Shown here one piece after another: positions 37,291-47,181 of a DNA stretch of 64,000 nucleotides. The stretch comes from Homalodisca vitripennis (Eukaryota > Arthropoda > Insecta > Hemiptera > Cicadellidae): contig NC_060213.1 in assembly GCF_021130785.1 (NCBI RefSeq), forward strand, positions 95,534,501 through 95,598,500, read 5' to 3'. Positions within the stretch are counted from its first letter, which is position 1; each line of letters opens with the position of its first letter. The notes under the pieces are model-generated. The model ran no database searches. It was not told the origin of the DNA and was given only the letters and a program-made list of their open reading frames with translations. The translations under genes were made by a program, and so were the position numbers.

Positions 37291-37346
<56 letters not shown>
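37291..37346. repeat. (TA)n microsatellite hosting the Ginger insertion
   Basis: About 28 TA units to the exact left end of the Ginger transposon. A short TA tract resumes at 40370, so the element inserted inside the microsatellite. Confidence 0.95.
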
Positions 37347-37350
<4 letters not shown>

Positions 37351-37628
37351 ACACTCAAACACCGAATTCGGACAATGTCCGAAATTTTTACTCACTCCGC
37401 GATGTGGACAACGTGAATTACCCACGTCGCGGATTGAGCATTTTTTTCGGACATTGGCCGAAGCGAAATACCCAGAAACGCGTTGTGGGTAAGCGAAAGT
37501 ACTCAAGAGACGAAATAAACACGTTCATCGGAGATTGAGCAAAACCATAATACCCCATAACCCGACGTGGGTAATCTAATTTGCCCACGTCGGGTTGTGG
37601 GTATTTGTAATTTGCGCAAACGCCGAAA
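37347..37628 (+). repeat. Ginger left terminal inverted repeat
   Basis: 282 bases, about 97 % identical by eye to the reverse complement of 40086-40369 (mostly single-base indels in homopolymers). Contains five ~22-base palindromic units (see the separate entry). Confidence 0.95.
37389..37603 (+). promoter_or_regulatory. Array of ~22-bp imperfect palindromes within the TIR
   Basis: Units at 37389-37410, 37419-37440, 37469-37491, 37551-37573 and 37582-37603. The last three follow TACCC...TGGGTA around a CG-rich centre (for example TACCCAGAAACGCGTTGTGG). Mirrored in the right TIR. The last two also form a larger hairpin with each other (AACCCGACGTGGG / CCCACGTCGGGTT). Likely transposase-binding sites, by analogy with other long-TIR transposons. 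Confidence 0.6.
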
Positions 37629-37836
37629 TCCGTTTCCCACAGTCCAGACGTGCAGGTCGAGACATGCGCCCCCCCCCCCACTATCGTCACTGTTAGCAAC
37701 AAATAGGGCCTACTGTCTATTTTCATTGACATTAGTGCACTGTCGTTATACACAAGCAGTTTTTCTTTGTTCTGTGCGTAAGTGGCGTGTGTTGACTTAT
37801 TTTAAAGTGCTGTTGTGTTTTGTGATTTTGTTTGAA

Positions 37837-39868
37837 ATGAAGGAATCATTTCACAGTAAATTGGAAGATCTGATGTCCAAGAAGAAATGGTCTCACAAGT
37901 CGAAAATTTTATTATCGAGGAGCCACGCTATGAAGAAATTATCAGCGAAGTAAAGGAGGCAAAACAGAAGAGGAAAAATGGTCAGTCCTTGATGTCTAAA
38001 GATTATCGCCGAATCAATCGGTTTGATGTCATAAACATTGGCGATAAAGAAATGTTGATGAAAAAACAACTGAAGAAATGACAGATATAAAATATTTCTG
38101 TCGCATTGATCAAATGTATGACACAATTCATTCAGCTCACTTACGAGTTGGTCATAAAAAAAGAAAAAGCTATGGAAGCCGAGCTAAAAAAGAAATTTTG
38201 TAACATTACCAGGGAGGTAATTAAAATATATTTGGATCTTTGCGAACCTTGCGCACTTAAGAAAAAGTCAAAAAGTAAAGGGCTGGTTGTTAAAACCCAT
38301 CATTATGACAGCATTAAATTCACGCTGCCAGGTAAGATATCATAGCATTTCTCTAAATAAGACAGTTTCTCCTTTGCTGACAAATACCTAAGCGTATTAC
38401 GCACTGGCAGTTGTTATAATGAGGTATATGGTATAGTTGACCATAACATTTATGTTGAGTCGATTTATGTATTTTTATTGTATTTTAGGTGGATCTAATT
38501 GATATGCAATCAGAGCCTGACGGCGAATACAAGTTTATCCTTAATTATCAAGATCATCTCACCAAGTTTGTTGTTCTACGTCCCTTGAAAACTAAAACTG
38601 CTGATGAAGTATCCGACATCCTTTTGGATATATTTTGCTTATTTGGGGCTCCATACATACTTCACAGTGATAATGGACGGGAATTTTGTACCGGGTAAGT
38701 GGTTAAAAACAAATTACTGTAGTGAAAAGATTCCACCCTAGAATTTAGTATTTTTGTAATGGTAATGGTACGGTTTTCAGGTTATCGAGAACCTAGCCAG
38801 TAAATGGAGTGCCATAAAACTAGTACATGGAAAAAACCAAGACACTCGCAGAGTTCAAGGATCTGTCGAACGGGCCAATCAAGACGTTCGAGATAGTCTT
38901 GTGGCTTGGATGACTGTTAAACAACACCTCAGGATGGGCAAATGGTCTCAGGATCATTCAGAATACTAAAAACAACAGTTTACCACAGTGGGATCAAGAG
39001 AACCCCTTATGAGGCAATGTTTGGTTCACCACAGAAAAATGGATTATTAAGATTCCCCTTTGACAGCCGACGTCGTAAAAAAAATAACTACCTGAGGAAG
39101 AACTAGAAGGAGAGTTCTCTAAGCTTGAAAAAAGTTTTAATGAAGAAGACAACGAAGAAATAAATGCTGTGGATGAAGATGCTTCGGAGATTTTGACAAG
39201 GACTGTAGAAAACAATGAACACGTAGAAAAAAGAAAACTATGTCCAGCGATAACTTAACACTCTGTAATATAGATTGTGACAAAGCAATAGATTGTGACA
39301 AAGCAAACAGCTGTTTTGAATGTGGTCAGCACATACATTATGAAGTTTTAAATAACGAAGACCTAGGCTTACCTTTGTGCACTCTTTGCTCAAGAAAATC
39401 TGCCATAGACACAATACGAGAAAACTGTGTAAACTGCATTGAAAAGTCAGGCAGCCAAAATGTTAAAGCGTACTGAAAGAAAATTAACTCCAGTCTCAGT
39501 CGGCGATAACGTTTTGGTAAACATTCCTGATGTCGACCGGGGCCGACTAGCTCCAAGAAATGTAATGGCTGTTGTAATAAATAAGAACGATGATTCCTAT
39601 ACCCTTGGTACAAAAGCATGGGAGTTCTTGACAAACAGTTTTCCAGAAACCAGTTCCAGGTAGCTCCTAATAAATTTATTAATAACATCGATGTACCTGA
39701 TGAACAGCTCAATGTCCGTAAAGAAGCAATGAAGTCATCCGGGTCCAAACAAGGTTCATCAGATGTGGATGCAAGAAGAAGTGTTCGGGCAGATCTTGCA
39801 AATGTGTAAAATCAAATTTAAAATGCAATTCTAAATGTCACGGTAGCACTTCTTGTGCTAACAAGTAA
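37837..39868 (+). pseudogene. Ginger transposase (integrase-like, KRBA2-like), frameshifted
   Basis: Starts MKESFHSKLEDLMSKKKW at 37837. It then has a linker (SKDYRRINRFDVINIGDK), an H2C2 integrase zinc-binding domain (AHLRVGH ... CEPC, about 38130-38265) and an integrase core: VDLIDM (first Asp, 38489), SDNGREF (second Asp, about 38670) and GSVERANQD (catalytic Glu, about 38858), about 36 residues apart. A Cys-rich tail (CFECGQH, CTLC, CVNC; final SKCHGSTSCANK) ends at TAA 39868. GT-AG introns at 38332-38488 and 38695-38780 restore homology across. At least six frameshifts (near 37885, 38062, 38150, 38293, 38694 and several after 38940), mostly in A-runs, break it. The layout matches proteins annotated KRAB-A domain-containing 2 in invertebrates, which derive from Ginger transposases. 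It would cut and paste the element in the nucleus. Confidence 0.85.
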
Positions 39869-40085
39869 AGTGAATACTTTCTGAAAAGAACTTTAATAAA
39901 CATTGAAAGTTGGTACATGTGTGAAAAATAACTTTTTTTTCTATTTTCAATAATAAGATACTTGTATTTTACTGTTTAGTTTTTTGTTTTGATTGAAATA
40001 AATGGAATTTCAAGGAAAATTTGATTTTATTTTACTTGTTATAATGGAATTAGTGTAGGGTATGGTATGGTTGTGTTTGGAGGCT

Positions 40086-40369
40086 TTTCGGCGTTTGCGC
40101 AAATTACAAATACCCACAACCCAGACGTGGGCAAATTAGATTACCCACGTCGGGTTATGGGTATTATGGTTTTGCTCAATCTCCGATGAAACGTGTTTAT
40201 TTCGTCTCTTGAGTACTTTCGCTTACCCACAACGCGGTTCTGGGTATTTCGCTTCGGCCAATGTCCGAAAAAAATGCTCAATACGCGACGTGGGTAATTC
40301 ACGTTGTCCACATCGCGGAGTGAGTAAAAAATTTCGGACATTGTCCGAATTCGGTGTTTGAGTGTAACA
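40086..40369 (-). repeat. Ginger right terminal inverted repeat
   Basis: 284 bases, mirror of the left TIR, inner end TTTCGGCG matching CGCCGAAA at 37621-37628. Confidence 0.95.
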
Positions 40370-40373
40370 TATA

Positions 40374-42324
40374 TATATATCACATATAACAAAGACTGCT
40401 TCTTTAAATGTAAACTAAGATGGGTTTTATATAAGTTTTTAAATTTATAGTCAATTTTATATAGTAGCATTGGTTTTAAATCTAATATTTAAAATTTTAT
40501 GAAATTATACATTTAAAAATACTCTAAGAATGACACTACGCGTTTTTTTCTTTATGAACTACTGGAAATATTTTTAATATTTCAAAAAAAACCGAAGGTG
40601 TAAATTTGTTAAACGGCCCAGTCCAAACTTTTATTTAGCATAGGTATTGCCGACTGCTTCAAAGGGAACCTTCTGACTATCTTTTATTTTTGGACATTTT
40701 GTAAGTTAGGTGTATTACTTACCTAATCGCTGAAAACTAAATCGGCGTCAATATAATTTTTTATTCCATAGATAATGTACTCACTATAAATGTATTTAAA
40801 TTTAAAATAATAAGCAATAAAAAAATAAATAAAAAAGTGTATTAAATTAGACCTGCTATTCTAATAATATTTGACAACTGTGTAGACCAAAATGGGATTT
40901 TTCGCTAATTTAAAGGCTAGTGAGGCATAGCCAGGAGAGATTTTCCAATTAATAATAGGACTGTACTTATCTTAGAGACCGTATACGTACGTATGTCGAT
41001 GTAAAACCTCCCATCAGTAGAATAGTTTACGTGTGAAACCAAAACCAAGAAAATAGCCCGTTACTATGCGACCATTTTCGTTTGAATTAAAATATAACTG
41101 CTATTTTTATTCGTATAATATTTTATTATAAAGCCCCTATTATAATATTAAAAATGCTCACATTTTTTCCTTTCTTCATAATTAAGATTGATTACATAGA
41201 AAACCATTACTGATCTTGATAGTAAATTAATGAATATACTCTAGTTTGCTTTAATAAAAACGCTGGTTTATCGACGCTGTGCTATTTTGGAAAGGAGGCA
41301 ATTTGAAAATGATGAGTTTTAGTGCCCAGTCCGGTTTATAAAAGTTGTCGCTTCGACAGAGTGGCCTCGTTTTCAGTAAACATGTGTGACCTCAACCCTC
41401 GTTGAGTGGTTCTGAAGACAGTGGCCAAGTAATAGGGTAGCCATTCGTTGAGGCTTATTCTATCTACAAGTATAGAGGGCTAATAACAGCGTCTTTACAT
41501 TCATTGAATGTGGCATAGAATGTGGTGGTCATGAAAACGTAGTCTTGGAAATTCCCATCCGCACTCTGAAAGATTAAAGGACTCACAATTAAGGATAATG
41601 AAAAAAGCTTGGAGCACCAAATGTAAGCTTCCCCCCCCCAACCTTTGTGATAGTAGTGTGAAGTTAAAGGTGTCAGGGTCTTAAATATTATCACCATATG
41701 GCAATTTTGTTTCAAAATTTGGTTTCCACTTATATTTTTATCCTTTTCTAAACATCACTTCACAGATATTCCTTATAACGTAGTAAAGATGGTAAACCTA
41801 TTTCTTGTTTTGAAGCTAAAAGATAATTAATTTTTTCTTTTTAGGGTAATTTTTTATAAAGGTGGAAATATGACTCATAATATATTCTACTCAGCTTAAA
41901 AAACAAACAAAACCTTCTGTTTCATGAAACAAATAATAATTGTGAAAAATAATTAAAATTACCAAAGTGATGTAATTTTTTAGAAAATACCCATGCTAAC
42001 TTATATGCTTACTACTTGATTTAAAATTAAAAAAGTGAAAAATGCTGGGATAGAAATTAGTTAGATCCAACTTTATAAATCTAGATTTTGGTGGACTTGC
42101 ATACTTATCTTCTGCAAAATGGAATACATTAATTTAACTGGCCTCGTAAAGATTTTCAGTTATCTACTAAAACGTGTAACTGTAAAAAACTAGTATATGC
42201 GTAAACAATCGAAGTTAAACATTTATAATTACATATGCCTAGCGTAACATACCTTTAAAATATCCAGTACGTTCTAATCATACTATTTGACCACTACAAT
42301 TAAACTTAAACATGCTTAGATAGG

Positions 42325-42330
<6 letters not shown>
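40374..42330. other. AT-rich DNA, nothing recognised
   Basis: No supported gene. A C-run at 41632-41639 and short chance ORFs only. Confidence 0.5.
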
Positions 42331-42391
<61 letters not shown>

Positions 42392-42458
42392 TATATCATA
42401 TATATATATATATTATATATATATATATATATATATCATATATATCATATATATATAA
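42331..42458. repeat. (TA)n microsatellite, compound
   Basis: About 29 TA units followed by TA tracts broken by ATCATAT motifs. Confidence 0.95.
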
Positions 42459-42643
42459 ACATCAACATTTTCCTATTTAATATATGACTGCTTTACTGTA
42501 TCCCTTTATGATGTCCTTCACTTCATTCAGTTAACACTTACGTGCATATTTATTATTAATATTATATTTATATTATTTATAATTATTTATACTTATTATA
42601 ATATTATTTATATACTATATTTCTTTATATTTCTTTTTTATTT

Positions 42644-42648
42644 ATATT
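42644..42648. other. Copia target-site duplication, left copy (ATATT)
   Basis: Five bases next to the left LTR. The partner is found at 46475-46479 as AATAT, inside an inverted segment. Confidence 0.7.
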
Positions 42649-42887
42649 TGTTGTAAATAAATAGTCAGAGGATTAATAATCAAGTTAATGTTTATTAATT
42701 AGCAAATATATACACATTAAGCACACCGACAATGTAACACGTGGAAGACGTACGGAAAAGAATAATAATATTTATCTATAACAGCTGTTGTAAAAGTTGG
42801 CGCATGCGCACGTTGATTTCTTTGCTGTCGTAGTGTGTGTCTGTGTGAACCACCAATACACGCGGGTATTGTCAATTATTTATAACA
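42649..42887 (-). repeat. Copia 3' LTR (239 bp)
   Basis: Plus strand begins TGTTGTAAATAA and ends TTATTTATAACA, i.e. TG...CA on both strands. In sense orientation it holds a TATATATTT box-like stretch, an AATAAA signal, a CACGTG E-box and a GCGCATGCGC palindrome (42800-42809). Confidence 0.95.
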
Positions 42888-42896
42888 CCCCTCCTC
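42888..42896 (-). promoter_or_regulatory. Copia polypurine tract
   Basis: Sense GAGGAGGGG directly before the 3' LTR, the plus-strand primer for reverse transcription. Confidence 0.9.
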
Positions 42897-42914
42897 AATA
42901 TCTGCGTGGATCGG

Positions 42915-43705
42915 TTACTTCAGACCCAAGGTCTCACAATGTTGCCAGTGTTTGATTGATGGTAGTGATTTCGTGAAAATATCGGCTACCATTTCGTCCG
43001 TCGGTATATGTTCCACCTTGATCTGTCCTTCTTGCACTTTCTCTCGGATGAAGTGATGACGAATGTCTATATGTTTTGTCCGGGGGTGAAACATAGCATT
43101 TTCTGACATCATTTTGGCACTCTGATTGTCGCAAAGAATTGTGCCGTCGATTGACTCCGTTGCTCCCAATTCAACCAGTAGACGATTCAGGAAAATTGAT
43201 TCCTTTGCAGCCTCGCCCAGACCCATGTATTCGGCTTCAGCAGTTGATTGTGCCACTGTTTTTTGTTTTCTGGCTTGCCAGCTTATGGCTGCGCCGCCCA
43301 ACAAGAAGGCGTATCCTGTGTATGACCTTCTGTCCAGTGTACATGCACCCCAATTCGCATCAGCGTAGCCTGTCAATTTTCCGATATTTCCATCAAAATG
43401 CAGGGAATGATTGGCTGTCCCTTTGAGGTATCTCAAAACCTTTTTAGCTGAACCCCAGTGATGATCGGATGATTTGTCGTTGAATTGTGCGAGCACACTC
43501 ACGGTGTATGCTATATCCGGCCTCGTACATACCGCCAAGTACATCAATGAGCCTACCAGCTCTTTGTACGGATGGTTATTTGAAGATTTTCCTTGGTCTT
43601 CTGCTGTTCCCTCGATTTTTGTACTTGGACTCGCTGGTATTTCCACCGGGTTACAGGAATCCATTCCAAATTTCTTCCAGTATTCATATCTTTTCCGCGG
43701 CCTGA
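42915..43705 (-). pseudogene. Copia RNase H region; RT domain deleted
   Basis: After the linker the sequence jumps to KKFGMDSCNPVEIPASPS, which lies behind RT in normal Copia polyproteins. None of the RT blocks, including YVDD, is present, so several hundred bases are deleted near 43690-43720. What follows is intact: PYKELVGSLMYLAVCTRPDI, RNase H with YADANWG (first Asp), TAEAEYMGL (Glu), LCDNQSAKMM (Asp) and HPRTKHIDIRHHF, ending at TAA 42917-42915 just ahead of the purine tract. Same frame as gag and integrase. Confidence 0.92.
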
Positions 43706-43793
43706 TCCAGTACTAGAGACACTTTCGGGTCTACGATACTTTCGTGGACGGCCTCGGCTGCCGGTCCGTATCTTAGGCGATCACCCCGTTTTC

Positions 43794-46103
43794 CTACTCG
43801 TTGACGATTTCTTTTTCTTCTTCTTCGAATTCAAGTGGGTCCAATTCGACCTTCGCATAGATTATCCCTGGCTTGTCCTGAATTTTCGATTGTTGATTCT
43901 CAAAATTTTTATTTCTTATCGACTCTTCCAGTGGATCAACGTTGGCTCTCGGTGACCCCATATTCTCGTCAAAACGTACATCTCGGGTCACGACCGTTTT
44001 TCCAGTATCCAGCCGCACTCTGTACGCTTTTGATTCCAGGTCGTATCCTATGAATCTACCTGCAGCAGCTCTCGGGTTAATTTTTCCAAGTCCGACTGTT
44101 TTATCTAACACGTACGCTCTCGAACCAAATATACGCATGTGTTTGAGGTCCGGCAACTTGCCATGCCAAATCTCGTACGGGGTTTTTCCACCGATACATG
44201 TACTTGGACAGCGATTCCTGATATAATTCGCCGTCGCAATGGCTTCAGCCCAAAATGATTCTGGCATCCCGGTCTCGATCAGCATGCATCTGGCTGTATC
44301 CAGCAGCGTTCGGTTCTTCCTCTCCGCTACACCGTTCTGCTCAGGTGTGTACGGCGCTGACAGTCTTCTCTGGATCCCCTCCTGCTTCAGGTACTCGTCG
44401 AAATCTCCATTTCGGTATTCCCGACCGTTGTCCGACTGTAAAAATTTAATTTTTCGGCCAGTAAATGTCACAACAAAATTTTTATATTCTTTGAACTTAC
44501 CGAGTACTTCGGATTTCTTCTTCAAGAAATACACCTCGCACCACGTACTGTAGTCATCGGCAAACGTCACCATGTACTTCGATCCGCCGTTGGAATTTGC
44601 CCTCATTGGCCCGCAAACGTCGGTATGTACAATCTCCAGTGGCACTCTACTCCTGTCAACCCTTTCTGTGAACGGTCTGGCAGCCTGCTTACCGCGACAG
44701 CAAACGTCGCATACTGTTGCTTTGCCCTTGAACGACAAATTTATCACGGTTGCCAGCTACTCATCAAATAATTTATTGACTGCATGCATGTGTATATGCC
44801 CAAGTCTCCTGTGCCAAATTTTCGGTGAAATTTTTGCCCCTTTTCTAAAAGGTTTTTGACTTGACGTGTCCTCAGAATTTGCTTGCGCTCGTGTAACCAC
44901 CTGCGCATGTTCAGTATTTTCTTCTCTTACGAAGTACAGGTCTCCCACTCTATCGGCGATAATCACGGTTTTGCCATCTGTATTACGTACCTCAGCTAAT
45001 TTGTCATTGAAGATTACTGTATTACCTTTGTCAGTAATCTTCGATACCGACATCAGATTAGTTCTTAATTCCGGTACATACAGCGTGCCATGCAAGTTCG
45101 CGGTTGAAATAACACCATTACTTACATTTATCTTGGCTACGCCCTTTATATTTGCATTTGTCGATGCTTCTGTTGCTAACTTGAGCACCGAATCGCACGT
45201 CACCGTATCTTCAAGAATATCCTCGTCGCCGCACATGTGAGTTGTGCATCCACTATCCAAACACCACTTGGATTGGCTATGACCTTGAACCTTGTTGACC
45301 TCTTCTCGGTTCAGTTCCGAGATGTAAAAATCCTGTGCTACCCTAGCACTTCCTTGTGTTGATCTTCCATCCTCCTTTTCGGGACAATTTTTGGCAAAAT
45401 GGCCAACCTTGCCGCATTTGAAGCATTTTCCCTTGAAATTACCTTTTTCGCCGCCGCCGCCACGTCTACCAAAATTACGTGTTCTGGATCTGGCCATGAA
45501 TGCTTTGTCTTCGGCGTCTTGTGAATCGCCTACCCTGGCCAAACATTCATTTAAGATTTTTATCTTGAGCTCTTCCGGCTTTTGCAATTGATCACGACTC
45601 TCGATTACGCATCTAAAATTCTCAAAACTTGGTGGCAAACCGTGGAGTATCATAGTAGTTAACAGATCTTCATGAATCTCGATATCCATTTCCGCCAATT
45701 TGTCAACTACGTCGAAGAAGTTGTCCAGGTACTGGTGTATACTTTCCCCCTCCTTCACCTTGTGCACGAACAGCGACTTCAATAACGTGGCTTTCCTTGC
45801 CGGCCCTTTTGATGCGTAGATCGTTTCAAGTTTCAGCCACAGCTCACGAGTTGTCTTACAATTTTTAATATTTTTCAACTCTGATGGCGCCATCGCCAAA
45901 ATTATGCTTGCCTGAGCTGATTGATCTCCATCTTCCTACTTGACTACAGCGCTTCCATTTTCAACACTTGCTGCCGGTTTCTGGAGACTTCCATCGGCAT
46001 ACGGCCATAATTTCTTCTGAATCAGCAATGCCCGAATCTGAATTTTCCATGTGTCGTAATTGTCCTTCGACAGTGCTTGTATATTGCTACTTGTACCAGC
46101 CAT
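43794..46103 (-). pseudogene. Copia gag-protease-integrase, with in-frame amber stops
   Basis: Starts MAGTSSNIQALSKDNYD at 46103. A TAG at 45938-45936 interrupts gag after about 55 codons, and reading goes on in the same frame through the gag core (KGPARKATLLK), zinc knuckle CFKCGKVGHFAKNC, protease WCLDSGCTTHMCG and the start of integrase (WHRRLGHIH). A second TAG at 44759-44757 splits the integrase HHCC finger (HRRLGH...CDVCCRGK). The integrase core follows with HTDVCGP, SDNGREY and NGVAERKNR, the DDE triad intact. The frame ends at TAG 43796-43794; a one-base shift there would continue into VGKRGDRLRYGPAAEAVHE, the usual linker before RT. Polyprotein of the cytoplasmic virus-like particle; here broken. 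Confidence 0.9.
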
Positions 46104-46214
46104 CCCTTTTAGGTTATACAAACCACTTTTTAACACAACGTGATACACACACTTAATTTCACTTTTACTGACTTTTATTAACTTTTAATGCCCAACGCTA
46201 TCACACAAACGTTA

Positions 46215-46228
46215 CTGGGCCCATAACC
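46215..46228 (-). promoter_or_regulatory. Copia primer-binding site, half-tRNA-iMet type
   Basis: The sense strand reads GGTTATGGGCCCAG immediately after the 5' LTR. This is complementary to the anticodon stem-loop of initiator tRNA-Met (CUGGGCCCAUAACC), as in Drosophila copia, which primes from a tRNA half rather than the 3' end. Confidence 0.9.
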
Positions 46229-46447
46229 TGTTGTAAATAAATAGTCAGAGGATTAATAATCAAGTTAAGGTTTATTAATTAGCAAATATATACACATTAA
46301 GCACACCGACAATGTAACACGTGGAAGACGTACGGAAAAGAATAATAATATTTACCTATAACAGCTGTTGTAAAAGTTGGCGCATGCGCACGTTGATTTC
46401 TTTGCTGTCGTAGTGTGTGTCTGTGTGAACCACCAATACACGCGGGT
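46229..46447 (-). repeat. Copia 5' LTR, outer 20 bp displaced by inversion
   Basis: Matches the 3' LTR from TGTTGTAAATAA through CGCGGGT at 46447, then homology stops abruptly. The missing 20 bases are present in reverse orientation at 46480-46499. Confidence 0.95.
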
Positions 46448-46499
46448 GCAATATATAACATCAAATTTATATTTAATATTGTTATAAATAATTGACAAT
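46448..46499. other. 52-bp inversion across the LTR/host junction
   Basis: Reverse-complementing this segment places the missing LTR end next to 46447 and puts ATATT directly after it, identical to the five bases before the left LTR. This explains both the truncated LTR and the absent target duplication in one step. Confidence 0.85.
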
Positions 46500-46863
46500 A
46501 TAACATATTGAACTAATATGTCTTGTAGGGATAAATGCTCGCCAGACTTCACGCCAGTGTAAGAGATTTCGCACCGTACGTCGAGTTTCAGAACCATACG
46601 TCAACTCCATGTTAACTCATTCCAATAATTTCATTTGTACAGCCACTCACAAAGATAGAAAACTACTTTCGTCAAGTGGTATGAGAGGCTATGGAAAACC
46701 GGCAGAAAAGTAAACTTCCCAATGGCTTATTCTCAATATATGAACATGTTTTAGGTAAACAAACATAGATTTACGGCTACATAATATAAAAACTTTAAAA
46801 AAGTCCTTATACGTATTATTTTCTCAAGTAAACGCAAATTATTGCATTATCCAGTTGACAGAT

Positions 46864-46865
<2 letters not shown>
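46500..46865. other. Host flank of Copia, nothing recognised
   Basis: No supported gene. 46530-46620 is less AT-rich. Confidence 0.45.
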
Positions 46866-46956
<91 letters not shown>

Positions 46957-46957
46957 T
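46866..46957. repeat. (TA)n(GA)n compound microsatellite
   Basis: TA units to 46931, then about 13 GA units to 46957. Confidence 0.95.
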
Positions 46958-47035
46958 CATATGTTAGTTTGGTTATTTAAAGGCATATGTGACAGATACG
47001 GCCATATATAAAATAAGTCAATCGTAAAAAGTAAG

Positions 47036-47105
47036 GGCTCTGTGGTGCAATGGTAGCACATTCACCCGGCAAGTGAGAAATCCGGGTTCGAGTCCCGGCG
47101 GAGCA
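47036..47105 (+). tRNA. tRNA-like sequence, probable pseudo-tRNA or SINE head
   Basis: 70 bases with a perfect pol III A box TGGTGCAATGG (47043-47053) and B box GTTCGAGTC (47086-47094). Arms can be paired: D stem GTGC/GCAC, anticodon stem TTCAC/GTGAG, T stem CCGGG/CCCGG. The anticodon position is GGC, but position 33 is C instead of the invariant U and the first acceptor pair mismatches, so a working tRNA is unlikely. It is followed by TACTTTTTGTGATTC and a TA microsatellite, which suits a tRNA-derived SINE. Confidence 0.6.
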
Positions 47106-47137
47106 AATACTTTTTGTGATTCTATATTTATTGAAAT

Positions 47138-47142
<5 letters not shown>

Positions 47143-47179
<37 letters not shown>
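47143..47179. repeat. (TA)n microsatellite
   Basis: About 18 TA units, 38 bases behind the tRNA-like sequence. Confidence 0.95.

Positions 47180-47181
<2 letters not shown>

Larger units (their letters stand above)
37347..40369 (+). mobile_element. Ginger-type DNA transposon, complete, 3,023 bp
   Basis: Bounded by terminal inverted repeats (TIRs) of 282 and 284 bases that begin TGTTACACTC and end GAGTGTAACA. It encodes a Gypsy-integrase-like transposase. Ginger elements are known for exactly this mix of integrase-type transposase, long TIRs starting TGTNR, and short target duplications. The flanks are TATA on both sides (37343-37346 and 40370-40373), compatible with a 4-bp duplication, though the site is a TA microsatellite and cannot prove it. 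Single gene with introns on the plus strand, poly(A) signal AATAAA at 39895. Confidence 0.88.
42649..46499 (-). mobile_element. Copia-type LTR retrotransposon, internally deleted
   Basis: Two LTRs (42649-42887 and 46229-46447 plus a displaced end) flank 3.34 kb of minus-strand gag-protease-integrase-RNase H. The order with integrase before RNase H is diagnostic for Ty1/Copia. The primer site matches the initiator tRNA anticodon region and a purine tract adjoins the 3' LTR. The LTRs differ at only two positions in about 219 by eye (42696-region T/G and 42773-region T/C), so the insertion is recent. The RT domain is missing, and stops and a frameshift are present, so it needs help from another copy to move. 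Confidence 0.95.

Noticed and set aside
37243..37506. ORFs with long IYIYIY runs here and near 34552 and 46977
   Set aside because: Translations of TA microsatellites, not proteins.
37567..37830. N-terminal extension of the Ginger ORF through the TIR
   Set aside because: It translates the terminal repeat; the homologous start is the ATG at 37837.
43126..45591. Many plus-strand ORFs opposite Copia
   Set aside because: Antisense shadows of the Copia polyprotein.
47036..47105. Functional tRNA-Ala or tRNA-Gly
   Set aside because: U33 is missing and the first acceptor pair is mismatched.
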